64,000 nucleotides of DNA from Mauremys mutica. Its lineage: Eukaryota > Chordata > Testudines > Geoemydidae. The stretch is taken from positions 25,628,965 to 25,692,964 of the forward strand of contig NC_059082.1 in NCBI RefSeq assembly GCF_020497125.1, given 5' to 3'. This document shows, piece after piece, positions 48,900 through 61,144 of the stretch (its first letter is position 1; each line of letters starts with the position of its first letter). The notes under the pieces are model-generated. The model was not told the origin of the DNA. It worked only from the letters and a program-made list of their open reading frames with translations, and ran no database searches. Both the position numbers and the translations under genes were made by a program.

Positions 48900-51214
48900 A
48901 TAATGCCTCAGAACTATGATGCAGTTCTTTCAGTCTCAGAACTATACATATAACATTCTTGTAGGGGTGAAAATACCAAAGAAATCCACCCTAGTAGCAT
49001 TTAACTTCAAAAAGGGGAACCACACAAAAATGAGGCTAGTTAAATGGAAATTTAAAGGAACAGTCACAAAAGTGAAATGCTTACAAGCTGCATGGAAACT
49101 CTTGAAAACACCATCATAGAGGCTCAAACTATATGCCATATCCCAAATAAAAAAACCACTATAGCTAAACAATAGAGTAAAAGAAGCTGTTAGAGACAAA
49201 TAGACACCTTTTAAAAATTGGAACTCAAATCCTACTGAGGGCTAGCCAGAATCTGTTTCTTCTTATTTTCAAGTGTAAAAGTATAATTAGGCCAAAAAAT
49301 ATTTGAAGAACAGCTAGCAAAAGGCAAAAACTAATAGCAAATATTTTTAAAGTACATCAGAAAGGGGAAGCCTGCCAAACAATGAGGCCACTGCATGATC
49401 AAGCTGCTAAAGGAAGACAAGGCTATTGCGGAGAAGCTAAATGAATTCTTTGTATCAGTCTTCTCAGCAGAGGATGTGAAGGAGATTGCCACACCTAAGT
49501 CATTCTTTTTAGGTGGCAAAACGGAGGAACTGTCTCAGTTTAGGATGTCAGTGGAAGAGGTTTTGGAACAAATTGATAAACAGTAGTAAGTCACCAGGAC
49601 CAGATAGTATTCACCAAAGAATTCTTAAGGAACTCAGATATGAAACTGCAAAACTACTAACTGTGGTATGTAATCTGTTGCTTAAATCAGCCTCTGTACC
49701 AGCTGGCTGGTGGATAACTAATGTGATGCTGTTTTTTTTTTTTTTTTAAAGGGTTGAAGAGGCATTCCTTGAAATTGCAGGCTAGTAAACCTAACTTCAG
49801 TATGAGGCAAATTGATTCAAACTATAGTAAACAGAATTTTCAGACACGTAGATGAACACAATATGTTGGGGAAGAGTCAACATGGCTTTCATAAAGGGGA
49901 AATCATGCTTCACCAATCTGCTAGAATTTTTGAGGGGCTCAACAAAGATGTGAACAATGATTAAGCAGTGGATATAGTGTACTTGAACTTTCAGAAAGCC
50001 TTTGACAAGGCTCACCAAAGGCTCTTATGCAAAGTAAGCAGTCATGGGATAAGGAAGGTCCTCTCATGGATAAGTAACTGGTTAAAAGGTAGGAAACAAA
50101 GGGTAGGAATAAATGGTTAGTTTTCACAATGGAGAGGTGAACAGCAGGGTTCCCCCAGGATCTGTATTTGGACCAGTGCTGTTCAGCATTGTCATAAATG
50201 ATCTGGAAAAACGGGTAAACACAGTGAGGTGGCAAAATTTGCAGATCATACAAAATTACAGAAGATGGTTAAGGCCAAAGCTGACTGCCAAGAGTTACAA
50301 AAGGATCTTACAAAACTGGGTGACCGAGCAAGAAAAAGGCAGATGAAATTCAGTGTTAAGTGCAAACTAATGCACATTGGAAAACGTAATCCCAACTATC
50401 CATACAAAATGATGGGTCTAAATTAGCTGTTACCATTTGAGAGAGATCTTTGCATCATCTTGGATAGTTCTCTGAAATGTCTGCTTAATGTGCAGCAGTA
50501 GTCAAAAAGCAAACCATGTTGGGAACTCTTAGGAAAAGGATAGATAAGACAAAATATCATAATGCTACTATAAATTCATAATACGCCCATGCCTTGAATA
50601 CTGTGTACAGTTCTGATCACCCTGTCTCGAAAAAGCTATATTAGCATTGGACAAAGAACAGAGAAGGGCAACAAAAATGATTAAGGGTATGGAACAGCTT
50701 CCATGTGAGAAGCGATTAAAAAGAACTAGGACTTTCATCTTAGAAAAGACATGACTAAGTGGGGTTATAATAGAGGTTTATAAAATCATGAATGGTGTTG
50801 AGGAAGTGTTATTTACCCCTTCACATAACACACAAATATTTGGTCACCCAGTGAAATTAGTTGGCATCAGGTTTAAATCAAAAGGAACACACAATCAACC
50901 TGTGGAACTTTTTGCCAGGGAATGTTGTGAAGGCCAAAAGTCTAACTGGGTTCAAAAAAGAACCAGTCAAATTCATGGAGGATAGGTCCATCAGTGACTG
51001 TTACCCAAGATGGTCAGGGATGCACCTCATATTGTGGGTGTCCCTAAACCTCTGACTGGCAGAAGTTGCAGCTGGATGACAGGGAATGGATCACTTGATA
51101 AATTAACCTGTTCTGTTCATTCTCTGTGAAGCATTTGGCACTGGCCATTGTCAGAAGACAGGATACTGGGCTAAATGGGCCATTGGTCTGACCCAGTATG
51201 GCCGTTCTTATGTT
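48900..51214 (+). pseudogene. CR1 LINE copy 3, longest copy, many lesions
   Basis: The only CR1 in the window on the + strand, running with TCF12. The 3' end at 51214 (ctgacccagtatggccgttc) belongs to the same subfamily as copy 2. The linker before reverse transcriptase is readable near 48950-49280 (STLVAFNFKKGN, MRLVKWKFKGTVTKVKCLQA). Then come KLNEFFVSVFSAEDVKE at about 49430, SSKSPGPDSIHQRILKEL at about 49590, and motif A, read as IVYLNFQKAFDK near 49975 with Asp to Asn. Motif C is KFADHTKLQK near 50235, with the second Asp changed to His. Both catalytic positions are lost, and stops and frameshifts are frequent. A T-run at 49732-49747 adds a further break. The endonuclease domain is not present. 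Confidence 0.9.
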
Positions 51215-51744
51215 TCAAAGAACTAAGTTTCAGCTGAGTTAAATATTTTTTTAAAAAAAACTTCCCTTTGGAAAGAGAATTAAATACTTAAGCATTTCTT
51301 TCAGTGTTAATCAACTCTAACTGGAAAACTGCTCTAGAATTATTAAGGAAATACATTAAAATTTGTTGTGAATTACTTTGTGATGCTCTTTCCATTAATG
51401 TCACCTTGGTCTCATACAGTTTTAGATTAAGCAACCTAGCGAGACTTCTTTGAGGTCCACCGCAGCTCCTGTGAATTTCAGGAGGTCTGCAGGGAGGCAG
51501 ATGGAGGGGGAAGCAAGGATCAAGCTGAGGAGTCTTAGGGAATAAGGATGTTGTGGAGCATGGAGAACTGAGCATGTGAAGCTGGTTGTGCAGTCTTAGT
51601 ATTATAATTTGATGTGTGTAAATTTGAAAGGGGTTCATTCAAGTGCAGTTATGCTCATGGTGATCCGCTGTTCATTAAGGCATAAATATTTGATGTTTTA
51701 CGTGTTTAGAGGCTCAGCTTTGTCTGATCTCTCACTTGTTCTAC

Positions 51745-51850
51745 TGTTTTAGATAGACATTTAAACCCGTTGTACAAATGGGTAAGCTGGAACACAAAGC
51801 AGTGAATGACTTGCCCGAAGTTACACCACATTGAAATAATGTGACCAGCC
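51745..51850 (-). repeat. Possible MIR-type SINE remnant
   Basis: The phrase gtacaaatgggtaagctgga, then gaatgacttgcccgaagtta resembles the complement of MIR ('acagatggggaaactgaggca...gtgacttgcccaaggtca'). It is short and diverged. Confidence 0.45.
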
Positions 51851-51908
51851 AGGTCATATTATGATAACATTAGGAAATAAAAATCAAGAGCACTTGTATA
51901 TTAAAATA

Positions 51909-52128
51909 CAGGTCTGTTGCATCTTACGCTCATTTAACATGCGCAATTTCAGCTTTACGCGGTTGGCAAAAACAAACAAAAAAAGAGAAAAATAACAATT
52001 TAAATACTGTTTCTGTAGTGCGGGCGATTCTGCCCGCCATTCAACTCAATGTAATTTTGACTATACGCGGTTTTCGCTTTACGCGCTAACCGCGGAACGG
52101 AACCCCTGCGTAAGATGAGACAGACCTG
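51909..52128. mobile_element. Tc1/mariner MITE with TA target duplication
   Basis: Inverted ends caggtctgttgcatcttacg and cgtaagatgagacagacctg flank 220 bp, with TA on each side (51907-51908 and 52129-52130). The internal sequence carries repeated 'tttacgcg' phrases. The TA duplication and absence of coding sequence fit a mariner-type MITE. Confidence 0.8.
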
Positions 52129-54164
52129 TACCCAAACTCTCTGTTTAAAAACGATTGCTAAGGGAAAGTAATGCCCAACTTAATATCAGGAAATAGAGAC
52201 AATCCATACAGCTATATAAACCATTTCTCACCCATCAAAATCCCATTGCCCCCCTCCCCCAAACACACTGTCGTTGCCCCAAGCATATGAACAGGAATCT
52301 GCTACTGTCACCATGGTGATACACAGGCAACCTTAACTCTGCCCTCAGTGGAATGACAGTGGTGCTTTGAAATGATTCTATATTGCTTATCCTGTGTGGT
52401 TTTGTTTTGAGCCTTCAGGGATGGCCTTCTGCCATTTTAAAGACCTAGGATGTTAAATTATGTTGGAACGAGAAATTGATGATGTTTAATGGCTTATAAA
52501 ATTACCATTGGTTAGCAAGAAGTATAGTAATTTATTTATTTATTTTTTTAGCATGGCATGCCTAATAGTGCAAGTTAAGTTTATCTTGGTGTCAGCTTGG
52601 TGAATGACTGATAACTGTGTCTGAGAGAAGGGGATGCATATAGTTTTAAAACCTGACTCAGTTTCTTGTCTTATCAGGTTTTGAATTAGGTTGGAATCTT
52701 CTTTTTGCATATGTCAATTAGCTATATTATGGGTGGACTTCTTGGTGCAAACAGCCATCCAATGATTAACATATGTACTGTTTTTGAAGCCTTTGGAATT
52801 CTCGGACCTTACGAGCTGATACATAATTATCTTTGCAGTAACACTTTTCCCCCTTAAAAACTGTTATTTTCATGGCTGGCTGATCTCTCCCCATTAACTC
52901 TCCCAATATGTTCATTAATTTTGATTCACTTTGCTTCACGCTTTTTCTGCTGTGGTTTTCTTGGGATACAAGGCTCAGAGTTACATAGAATTCTGAATGT
53001 TCGCTGGTGCCAAAATTCTGTGGCTTTTGTTGTTATGTATATCCACCAAGACTTAATTTGCCTTTTCAGCTGTTGCCAGAGGAGGACATAATAAAGATTA
53101 ATGTATTATCTTTGCAAATCATTTCCAGGTGGTCCAGGTTTTGCTCCTCTTTTTGTTTTTCCTTTTAGTCCATAGATGCTATAATTCAGTTTTGATCTGT
53201 AGTCTGATTAAATGGCTTCATTGAATTGCATCAACTGCTGATCCATTAGTAAACCTATTAAATTCATTCTGACTTGTATTTGGCCAATTGCATTGTCCTG
53301 GGCACACCCACTTGCATTTCATTAATAGTTGGCTGCTTCTGGGACAGTACATTTTCTCCAGGTTATTCATACAATGTAAACAAAATTGAGGCCAGCCCTG
53401 AACCTTGTATTCTATGTATATATTATCTATCTCAAGCTAATCTTAGTATTGATGTGACTTGTGTAACAGGACATGGCTGTATACAATTTATTAAAATCTA
53501 TTTTCATAGTTTTTCTCCATGCCTGTTTTTTGCCTTTGTAGTATCAAAGAAAAGCTGTAATGATTTGTTATATCTTTTAGGCAGCAAAACATTACACACA
53601 ATTACATATATATTCTCTATATATACTTGTATGAGTTGGTGATAACCATCTTCTGAAGTACACTTCCTTTCACCTTTGACTGCCTCATATGCGATTTGCC
53701 CATTAAGTCATCTCAGTAGGGGCTACTGCTAACATTACAAACCTCTGAACAACTTCAAACTTGTTGCCTTTTTAAAAATCAGCCTGCCACAGAAATGCTC
53801 CCATTTCTTCGCACGCATCCTCCCTATGCCCCTAAATTATACTGGATGGAAGCCCAGGCCAGGCCCTGCACTAGTGACAGGTTGAAAAATCTGATCTCTC
53901 TCAATCAGTGGGGCTAGACATATATTTTAGAGAAAAATAAGACTAGTTTTTTTTTTTTTTTATCAGATCTGTTCAGTTGTACTCATGGAAGCTAATACAA
54001 TTGACTGTAGATGTGGGGAGATTAAAACTCTTATACTGAGCATTCATCTAGATTGTGTATATGGTACGTTTTATAGCAAGTGGCCTATTTTTAGATAAAT
54101 TTTGAAAATGTTTGGAGGCTTTTTGTCAGCCCTTGTTTGGAATGACCTTCATAACACACCCATA

Positions 54165-54235
54165 GATTCCTAAATTCCAAGGCCAGAAAGGAGCATTGTG
54201 ATCATTTAGTCTAACCTGCCCCAGCCCTGAGCCCC
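54165..54235 (-). repeat. CR1 LINE 3'-end fragment
   Basis: The phrase tagattcctaaattccaagg, then ccagaaaggagcattgtgat, then catttagtctaacctgcc matches the complement of the CR1 tail, as at 58690. Confidence 0.65.
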
Positions 54236-54274
54236 CTCTCACCCTTCGAACCCCTCAACCCCACCCCCACCATA

Positions 54275-54391
54275 TGAATTTTGTTATGCGCACCAATATG
54301 GTGCACATAACAAAATTCATTCCACACATAGATGTAAGAAATTTAGAGGGAACAAAATTCATTCTGTGCATGGATGTAGAAAACTAGAGGG
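54275..54391. repeat. 21-bp-arm palindrome followed by a tandem duplication
   Basis: The arms tgaattttgttatgcgcacc(a) at 54275-54295 and tggtgcacataacaaaattc(a) at 54299-54319 differ at one position around a 3-nt loop. Directly after, a 41-42-bp unit starting aacaaaattcattc and ending tagaggg occurs twice (54309-54350 and 54351-54391). I recall related pieces as repetitive in turtles but cannot name the family. Confidence 0.75.
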
Positions 54392-54393
54392 AA

Positions 54394-54697
54394 CAGTGGT
54401 CGTGACCCCATGTTAGTGGGGTCACCAAGGCTGGCTTAGAGTTGGAGGCATCTGGGCTCGAAGCTGAAGCCCGAGCACCACCACCGGGGGCAAAGCCCGA
54501 GGGCTTTAGCCCTTGGGAGTCAGTATATAGGCTCCTGTCTGGGACTGAAGCCCTTGGGCTTCGGCTTTGTTGTCCCCTCCCTCCACTCCCGACCTGGGTC
54601 TTGGGCTGGCTCAGACTTCGGTCTCCCTGCCTGGGGTCATGTCGTAATTTTTATTGTCGAAAGGGGGTTGTGATGCAATGAAGTTTGAGAACCCCTG
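54394..54697. mobile_element. hAT element end, left-truncated
   Basis: The right end aagtttgagaacccctg at 54681-54697 is a classic hAT terminus (complement caggggttctcaaactt). The body has the repeated 'gaagcccgag / gggcttcgg' phrases I recall from a chelonian hAT MITE. The left side starts cagtggtcgtgacccc and lacks the matching terminal repeat, and no 8-bp duplication is found, so it is truncated. Confidence 0.65.
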
Positions 54698-55921
54698 TCC
54701 TAGAGCATAGCCATGTCATGACTGTGGCATTGTTACTTGCAATGCGACCACCCCAACTGCATGATGATAAAATATATATGCTGTCTCTCTTACAGGCAGT
54801 GCTGGTAGCACCAACTATTAAGGTTGCTTGACACTTACCAGTATAAGCACGTATTTTCAGTTCCCCAAACTCTTGATTATTTGAGCTGAAATGTTTCAGG
54901 CTGATTATTTATTTATTTTTGAAATTTCAGCCAAAACAGTTCAGCTGTTTCTGAGACCATTTGTGGAGAATGATGCGGTTGTATGTAGTGTTCTTTATAA
55001 TTATCATGTGCCTCTGAGGTTAACCTGTGTGATTTTATTTTGTCTGAATGCACAGAGTTAAACCAAAGGAACAGAACAATGGCAAAGATAAGGGGCAATG
55101 ATAAGTTATACCAAAAATCCTTCAGGAAACAGTGGGGAAACCACTAATTGGGCAATATAACCACCCTAGCTCCACTTAGTCTAGACCTAGCTCTGCAGGA
55201 CCTAGAATGGAACCCAAGATTCATGAGTCTCACCATTCCTTTGTTGTCAGCAAATATGTATAAAACCCAATGGTGATGTATCTCAACCTTATAGAGTTGG
55301 TGTGCATAGAGGATAAAAACCTGCTACTGCTTACACACCCCATCCCCACCTCCCCATCTCTATTAAAAGACTTTCAGGTTGAAACATTCAGAAATTAGGA
55401 AATGGAAAAGTTAGGTTGCCTGTCCAACTTTAATTTGGCCTGTTTGGGTATGCTGTATGATACAGTCTTTAATTACATCCTGGCATACTGTTTTTGCCAA
55501 AGTTACCCTATTAAAGTTTGAGAGGCAACCTTAATATTAAACAGAGGGTTTTTTAGTGTGAATGAAGGAAACATTTGTTACTATGAATGGGCTTCTTTTT
55601 GCTGTGGATGTTGCCATCTTAACGTGGAGTATTGTATTTCCTATCTGGAGTGAGGACTCTGACGGAGATGATAAATGAAAACTTACAGGGAAATTTTTTG
55701 AAAAATCACTGTTGTTCCAAGGCAAATTCTGTTATAGTTTAAAAACTGATTTTCAATAATTTCTACTGTAGATTAACTTAAGTTTGAAACTGAATTTGGA
55801 TGGTTTCTAATGGAACCTGAATTTGTCTGTCGAGATCTCATCTATGAGGATGTCAAGATAACTGTTTGAGAATAAAGAACGAGGAGTACTTGTGGCACCT
55901 TAGAGACTAACAAATTTATTT

Positions 55922-55959
55922 GGGTATAAGCTTTCGTGGGCTAAAACCCACTTCATCAG
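55922..55959 (-). ncRNA. Hammerhead-ribozyme-like motif (stem III mutated)
   Basis: On the - strand the order is CTGATGA, an extra A, stem II (GTGGG paired with CCCAC across a TTTTAG loop), GAAA, then AGC-TTAT-ACC followed by C. The first box and GAAA match the hammerhead core. In copy B the last part reads AGC-TTGT-GCT then C, forming a 3-bp stem III. Here GCT has become ACC, so stem III and the U before the cleavage site are lost. No pairing partner for stem I is evident next to the motif. Confidence 0.45.
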
Positions 55960-56180
55960 ATGCATGGAGTGGAAAATACAGTAGGAAACACACACACACA
56001 CAAAACATGAAAAGATGGGGGTTGCCTTACCAACTCTAACGGGACAAATCAATTACAGTGGGCTATTATCATCAGGAGGAAAAATCACTTTTGTAGTGGT
56101 AATCAGGATGGCCCATTTCAAACAGTTGACAAGAAGGTGTGAGTAACAGTAGGGGGAAAATTAGCATGAGGAAATAGTTT

Positions 56181-56488
56181 TTAGTTTGTGTAATGGCCCA
56201 TCCACTCCCAGTCTTTATTCAGGCCTAATTTGATGGTGTCCAGTTTGCAAATTAATTCCAGTTCTGCAGTTTCTCGGAGTCCATTTTTGAAGTTTCCTTG
56301 TTGAAGAATTGCCACTTTTAGGTCTGTAATTGAGTGTCCAGGGAGGTTGAAGTGTTCACCGACTGGTTTTTTTTGAATGTTCTAATTCTTGACGTCTGAT
56401 TTGTGTCCATTTATTCTTTTGCGTAGAGACTGTCTGGTTTGGCCAATGTACATGGCAGAGGGGCATTGCTGGCACATGATGGCATATA
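56181..56488 (-). pseudogene. GIY-YIG endonuclease domain of the Penelope-like element
   Basis: The frame ending at 56181 encodes about 100 residues. It reads YAIMCQQCPSAMYIGQT near the start, with the GIY-YIG hallmark YIGQT, then RQSLRKRINGH. Further on come PVGEHFNLPGH and ELELICKLDTIKLGLN, and it ends GHYTN. In Penelope-like retroelements this domain nicks target DNA for insertion. The frame is continuous except for one in-frame TAG at 56382-56384 (after SDVKN). The conserved Tyr, Arg and Glu pattern of the family (YIG, R-x3-R, E) is visible. There is no upstream reverse transcriptase, so this is a dead fragment. Confidence 0.8.
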
Positions 56489-57975
56489 TCCTCGTTCTTT
56501 TTTCCGATACAGACTAACACGGCTACCACTCTGAAACCTGTTTGAGAATAATTGTGTGTGTGTGAAACATTTTGTTAATTGAACAGAATATCTCTGTATT
56601 ATTAGCTTGTGGCTTTCCTTAAAGCAAAAGTGTCAGGCATTGACCTGTTTTTGTTCCCATTCATTCAAGATGATATTTTGTGTTCAATAGCCTATAACTT
56701 TGATGCTTCCAGTTTGCTCTCTGTGACTAATGTTGTTTCTTAATTCTTCCCTTAGCCCCCCTTTCTATGGCTATAATAGCAGCCATCTTACAGTGCGAAT
56801 CTCTTCCTTTTTCCTTACTACTGGAGAATTCTGTGATGTAAATGGCTTAGGCCTATTGCTTTGTTGACTTCTAACATGTTTAGCTTCCTGATCCTTAGCC
56901 CTGGTGTAATCACATTTCTTAAGATTCTCTCCTTCTCCCTAATCCAAGAACATGTGGTTTGACCTCTCTTCCCCCTCATTGTGAGTTGACCTTCAGATTC
57001 TCTTGTAAATACACACAGAATTAATTAGGCTGTTGGCAACGTTACCTTCATCTGTCGCTAACTTCCCACTCGTGTGTCTTAATGTCCTCACTGACTACCA
57101 GTCTCGCTGTTTGCTCTTATGCATTTTAACTGCTAATTGTTCAGTTTTTGATTTCCAGTTGAATTCATTTTAATTTCCTTATTTTATTAATTTCCTTAAA
57201 ATGTCTCATTCTTTTATAATCTTTGAACCCTTGGGTTTTCTTCCCATGTATTTTTGCTTCTTAATGAACTGTTTCTAGTTTCTAGAGCTTGCAGCATAAT
57301 AACACTTCTCATGCCTAATTGGTTCATAGTTGACTGGATCAATATTCTCTCCCTTACTTCCCCAAACACAGGAAAGCAACGTATACAGGTATGTGCACAT
57401 CACTGACTTCAGTAATACTACCAACATGCTTAAAGTTAGGTATGTATTTCAATACCTTGCTAAATTGGAAGGCTGTTTCTTCTGGAGTCCAGCTACACTA
57501 CAACATAAATATCATCATGATAGAAGTTTAGTGTAGGAAATTTTGAATAATACACTTGTGAACTGCAGGATAAATGTATATAGGCAGGATATAGATATCA
57601 ACATTGGAATTTGGCCAAGACACTGGGTTTAAACACTCTTAGTCTTTGTCTATACTAGATACTTGAGCTGACTGGCTGCTCTTTCATCCTCTAAGCACAC
57701 ATGTATCATATCTTGAGTGTGTACGCATGAGTATACTCCCAGTAGCACACAGGTATTCCAGCCACCTTTTGAGCTAGATTTGCTTCAAAGGAGGTTAATC
57801 GTATGTATTTTTGTGTAGTACAGATATGGCTGGGGGTTGTTGGCATAATGGCTCCTGTCATGCAAAGAGTCTCCCTTTGCTGTCCCACAGCAAACTGGTC
57901 TTTGCTTAGGTTGGCTGTTTGGTCTATTTCCTGCAGTGAACTGCAGAGAAGTCAGAGTTGGCCAGAAGCCATGTA

Positions 57976-58454
57976 GGGTATGCTTACACAGCAAGGTAAG
58001 ACCACAGTTAGTAGAATTTGAGTTAGCAGATGATGGGTTTGTTAACCTAGGTTCTTGAGAGTCTGTACTCATTTGTAACCCCAGGTTAGACATTGTTGAA
58101 CCCTGGGTGCCAGCTTGGGGCTCCAGCATCTTGCACTGCATTATGCAGGCCTGAGTCCAACCACTCATATCCCAGACTTCCTAGGGCCCTCCCAAAATAT
58201 GGCCACTCTAGTCTTTTGTGGGATTATAGGATACTTTTGGTGGATTCTCAGAGCACAACTCTAGTGGGGCCATGTCTACATTGTAGAGGAATAGGGCTTG
58301 AAGCCTGGGTCTCGGCTTGACTCAGGCTCAGACCCTCCATACCTGTGGAGTCTTGGAACCCAGGGTCTGAGCCTTCGGTTTGTGTGATTTGTGGGTAGAC
58401 AGAAGGGGTGGGGGGAGGTTTGAACTGTGGGCTTACATTGCAATATAGACATAC
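57976..58454. mobile_element. Degraded Harbinger-type MITE
   Basis: The left end gggtatgcttacacagcaa and the right end ttgcaatatagacatac are inverted relatives of the termini of the element at 61145-62289 (gggtatgactacactg). An internal phrase atgtctacattgtagagg may mark a further nested end. The target duplication is unclear. Confidence 0.5.
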
Positions 58455-58689
58455 TATCTGTTATATAGCTAGCATTACTCACATGATGGATCTCAGTTGT
58501 GTGCTATTTTCCATAGTGAACAACTTCATTCTGATTCTGTTCCCAGAATGAGAAGGAAAAGCTAATGGAAGTATGACTGATCCAAAAAGGAAATAGTCAA
58601 CCAATATACTGATGTTTTTTGGGGAGTGTAAGAATTGCTGCAAAGTAGACTCAACAACTGCATCTATGAATCTGTATTAGGAATAGATG

Positions 58690-60345
58690 CATAGATTCCA
58701 AAGCAGGAAGGTACCCTTGTGATCATGTAGTCTGACCTCCTGAATAACACACCTCTTTTAAAAAAAAAAAATCCAATCTTGATTTTAAAATGGCCAGTGA
58801 TGGAGAATCCACCACAGATCGTAGTAAATTATTCCAATGGTTAATAACCCTAATTTATATCTTATTTCCAGCCTGATTTTATCTAGCCTCAGCTTCCAGC
58901 CATTGGATCATGATATACCTTTCTCAGGTAGATTGTAGAGCACATTATTGCATATGTGTTTTCCGATGTAGGTACTTGCAGACTAATGAAGTCATCCCTT
59001 AACCTTCTCTTTGTTAAGCTATATAGACTGAGCTCTTTGTGTCTGACTATAAAGCATGTTTTCTAATCCCTTAATCATTCTTCTGGCTCTTCTCTGAACT
59101 CTCTATCCGATTTATCAACATCCTCCTTGAATTGTGGATACCAAAACTGGACACCATATTCTAGCAACAGTTGCACCAGTGCCAAGTGTAGAGGTAAAAT
59201 GACGTATCTACTCCAACTCAAAATTCCCCTGTGTATGCATCCCAGGATTGAATTAGCTCTTTTGGCCAAGTGTCTCACTATAGGAGCTTATGCTCAGCTG
59301 ATTATCCTCTATAACCCCCAAATCTTTTTCAGTGTGTTTCCCAGGGATAGTCCGCCATCCTGTAAGTATGGGCTATATTCTTTGTTTCTAGATGTATACA
59401 TTTATATTTGGTCCTATTAAAATAATATTGTTTGCTTGTGCCCAGTTTACCAAGCGGTCCAGATCACTCTGAATCAGTGACCTTTTCTCTTCATTATTTA
59501 TCGCTTCCCCAGTTTTCGTGTCATCTGTTAACTTTATCAGTGATTTTATTTTCTTCCAGCTCATTGATAAAAATGATAAATAGTGTCAGGTCAAGAACAT
59601 ATCCTTAAAGGACCCCACTAAAAACACATTTGCTCAAAGATGATTCCCTATTTACAGTTTCTTTTTGCGACCCATCGGCCATTTTTAATGCATTTATTGT
59701 GGACCATGTCAATTTTATATTGTAGATTTTTAATCAGAATATTGTGTGGTACTAAATCAAACACCTTAGAGAAGTCAAAGATATTAGTAGTGATGTGATA
59801 TACTTAATCAAATTATAAACTCAAAGATATCAAATTAGTTTGACACTATCTGTTTTCCATAAACCAGGGGTTCTCAAACTGGGGGTCGGGACTCCTCAGG
59901 GGGTCATGAGGTTATTACATTGGGGGAGAGGGGGCTGCGAGCTATCAGTCTCCACCCCAAACCCGCTTTGCCACCAGCATTTATAATGGTGTTAAATATA
60001 TTAAAATGTGTTTTTAATTTATAAGGGGGGGTCTCACTCAGAGGCTTGCTATGTGAAAGGGGTCACCAGTGCAAAAGGTTGAGAACCACTGCCAAAACCC
60101 CATGCTTATTGGCATTAGTTACATTGTCTTACTTTTAATTATTTAATAATTGAGTACCATATCAGCTGGTCCATTATCTTGCCCAAGATTGATGTCAGAC
60201 AGGCCTATATTTACGCAGGTCATCCCATTTACCCTTTTTAAATATTGGCACAACATTAGCTTTCTTCAGATCTTCTGGAACTTCCCCAGTGTTTCAAGAC
60301 TATTGAAAATCAACATTAATGGTCTAGTGACAATATTAGTTATTT
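58690..60345 (-). pseudogene. CR1 LINE copy 4, old and heavily mutated
   Basis: The 3' end at 58690 (agattccaaagcaggaaggt) is of the older 'attccaaggccagaagggac' type. The - strand still shows the C-terminal region: SILGCIHRGILSWSRYVILPL, then LLEYGVQFWYPQFKEDVDK at about 59130-59230. Further 5', toward 60345, are decayed pieces of the reverse transcriptase. A hAT MITE is inserted at 59865-60091. The copy ends at about 60345, 5'-truncated. Stops and frameshifts are frequent. Confidence 0.85.
59865..60091. mobile_element. 227-bp hAT MITE nested in CR1 copy 4
   Basis: The left end caggggttctcaaactggg and the right end aaggttgagaaccactg are inverted. The flanking octamers ccataaac (59857-59864) and ccaaaacc (60092-60099) match at six of eight positions. 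The CR1 sequence resumes directly after it. No coding sequence. Confidence 0.8.
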
Positions 60346-61144
60346 GAAAGCCCCTATTCTCCCTCACTCTTGCATGTATTTCCCAGCCATTCTATTCCTT
60401 TACAAGATTGTGGAAAGGAAAATGGGAATCCCAATGAAATACACTTTACTAACCTGTCAGTTAATATCTCTGTTGCCCTTAGTAGTGTAAACATTACCTT
60501 GTCCTGATATTGCAGCTGCCCTGTAAACTTGTAATTAAGTATTTTGTTGGCAGGAAGGGGAGAGGGAAAGCTCTGTGTAACTTGCATGTCAAGCTTACTA
60601 TACTTTAATATGAATGCAACATCACTTCATTCATTCATAAACTCCCACACTTTAATAAATACAGATGCATTTATTTTTACCATTTTTATGTAACAACTTG
60701 TTTCTTGAGCTGTGCATAGGCTGCTGCAAGTCTTGCTGCTTCCTCTCACCACTCCTCCAAGAATGCATCACCTATGGTTTGACTTTTTTTGTCTCCTCCC
60801 CAAAGCACATTCTACCATGATCCTGCACATGTTGAGTGTATGTTGAATCAGTGTCCCACCAGGCTTATGTGATCTTGTTTCAATAGCTATGGCAAAAATG
60901 GTGTGGTTGGAGACCATTAAAGTCTTCCTTTGCTTGCTCTTGAAAAATATTCTTTTAAATTCTGACCTCATAGCTCCTGCCACCCACAGTTTACAGTCTG
61001 TGAATGTCTGTACTATGCCTAGCAGAAAGCAGTTCTAACATGAGTGAGACCCTCTTGGTATCACTGTAGTACAAATTAATAATGATGCACTTAAAGTGGC
61101 CACTCTATCTGCATGACCAGGAACCTGTTATGGTGATCAACTAA

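Larger units (their letters stand above)
55876..56537 (-). mobile_element. Penelope-like element, family 1, copy A
   Basis: Reading the - strand from 56537: a head of about 50 bp (tttcagagtggtagccgtgt), then a GIY-YIG endonuclease frame (listed separately), a 3' untranslated region, and a tail ending in the hammerhead-like motif and gtgccacaagtactcctcg. The flanks carry the perfect 14-bp direct repeat ctgtttgagaataa (55862-55875 and 56538-56551), so the insertion limits are well defined. The reverse transcriptase domain of a full Penelope element is missing; the head is joined directly to the endonuclease portion. Long target duplications and a C-terminal GIY-YIG domain are features of Penelope-like elements. 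Confidence 0.85.

Noticed and set aside
53274..53642. 122-codon frame on the + strand inside the intron
   Set aside because: No similarity to any family I know and no exon-like splice pair; it does not fit the next TCF12 exon.
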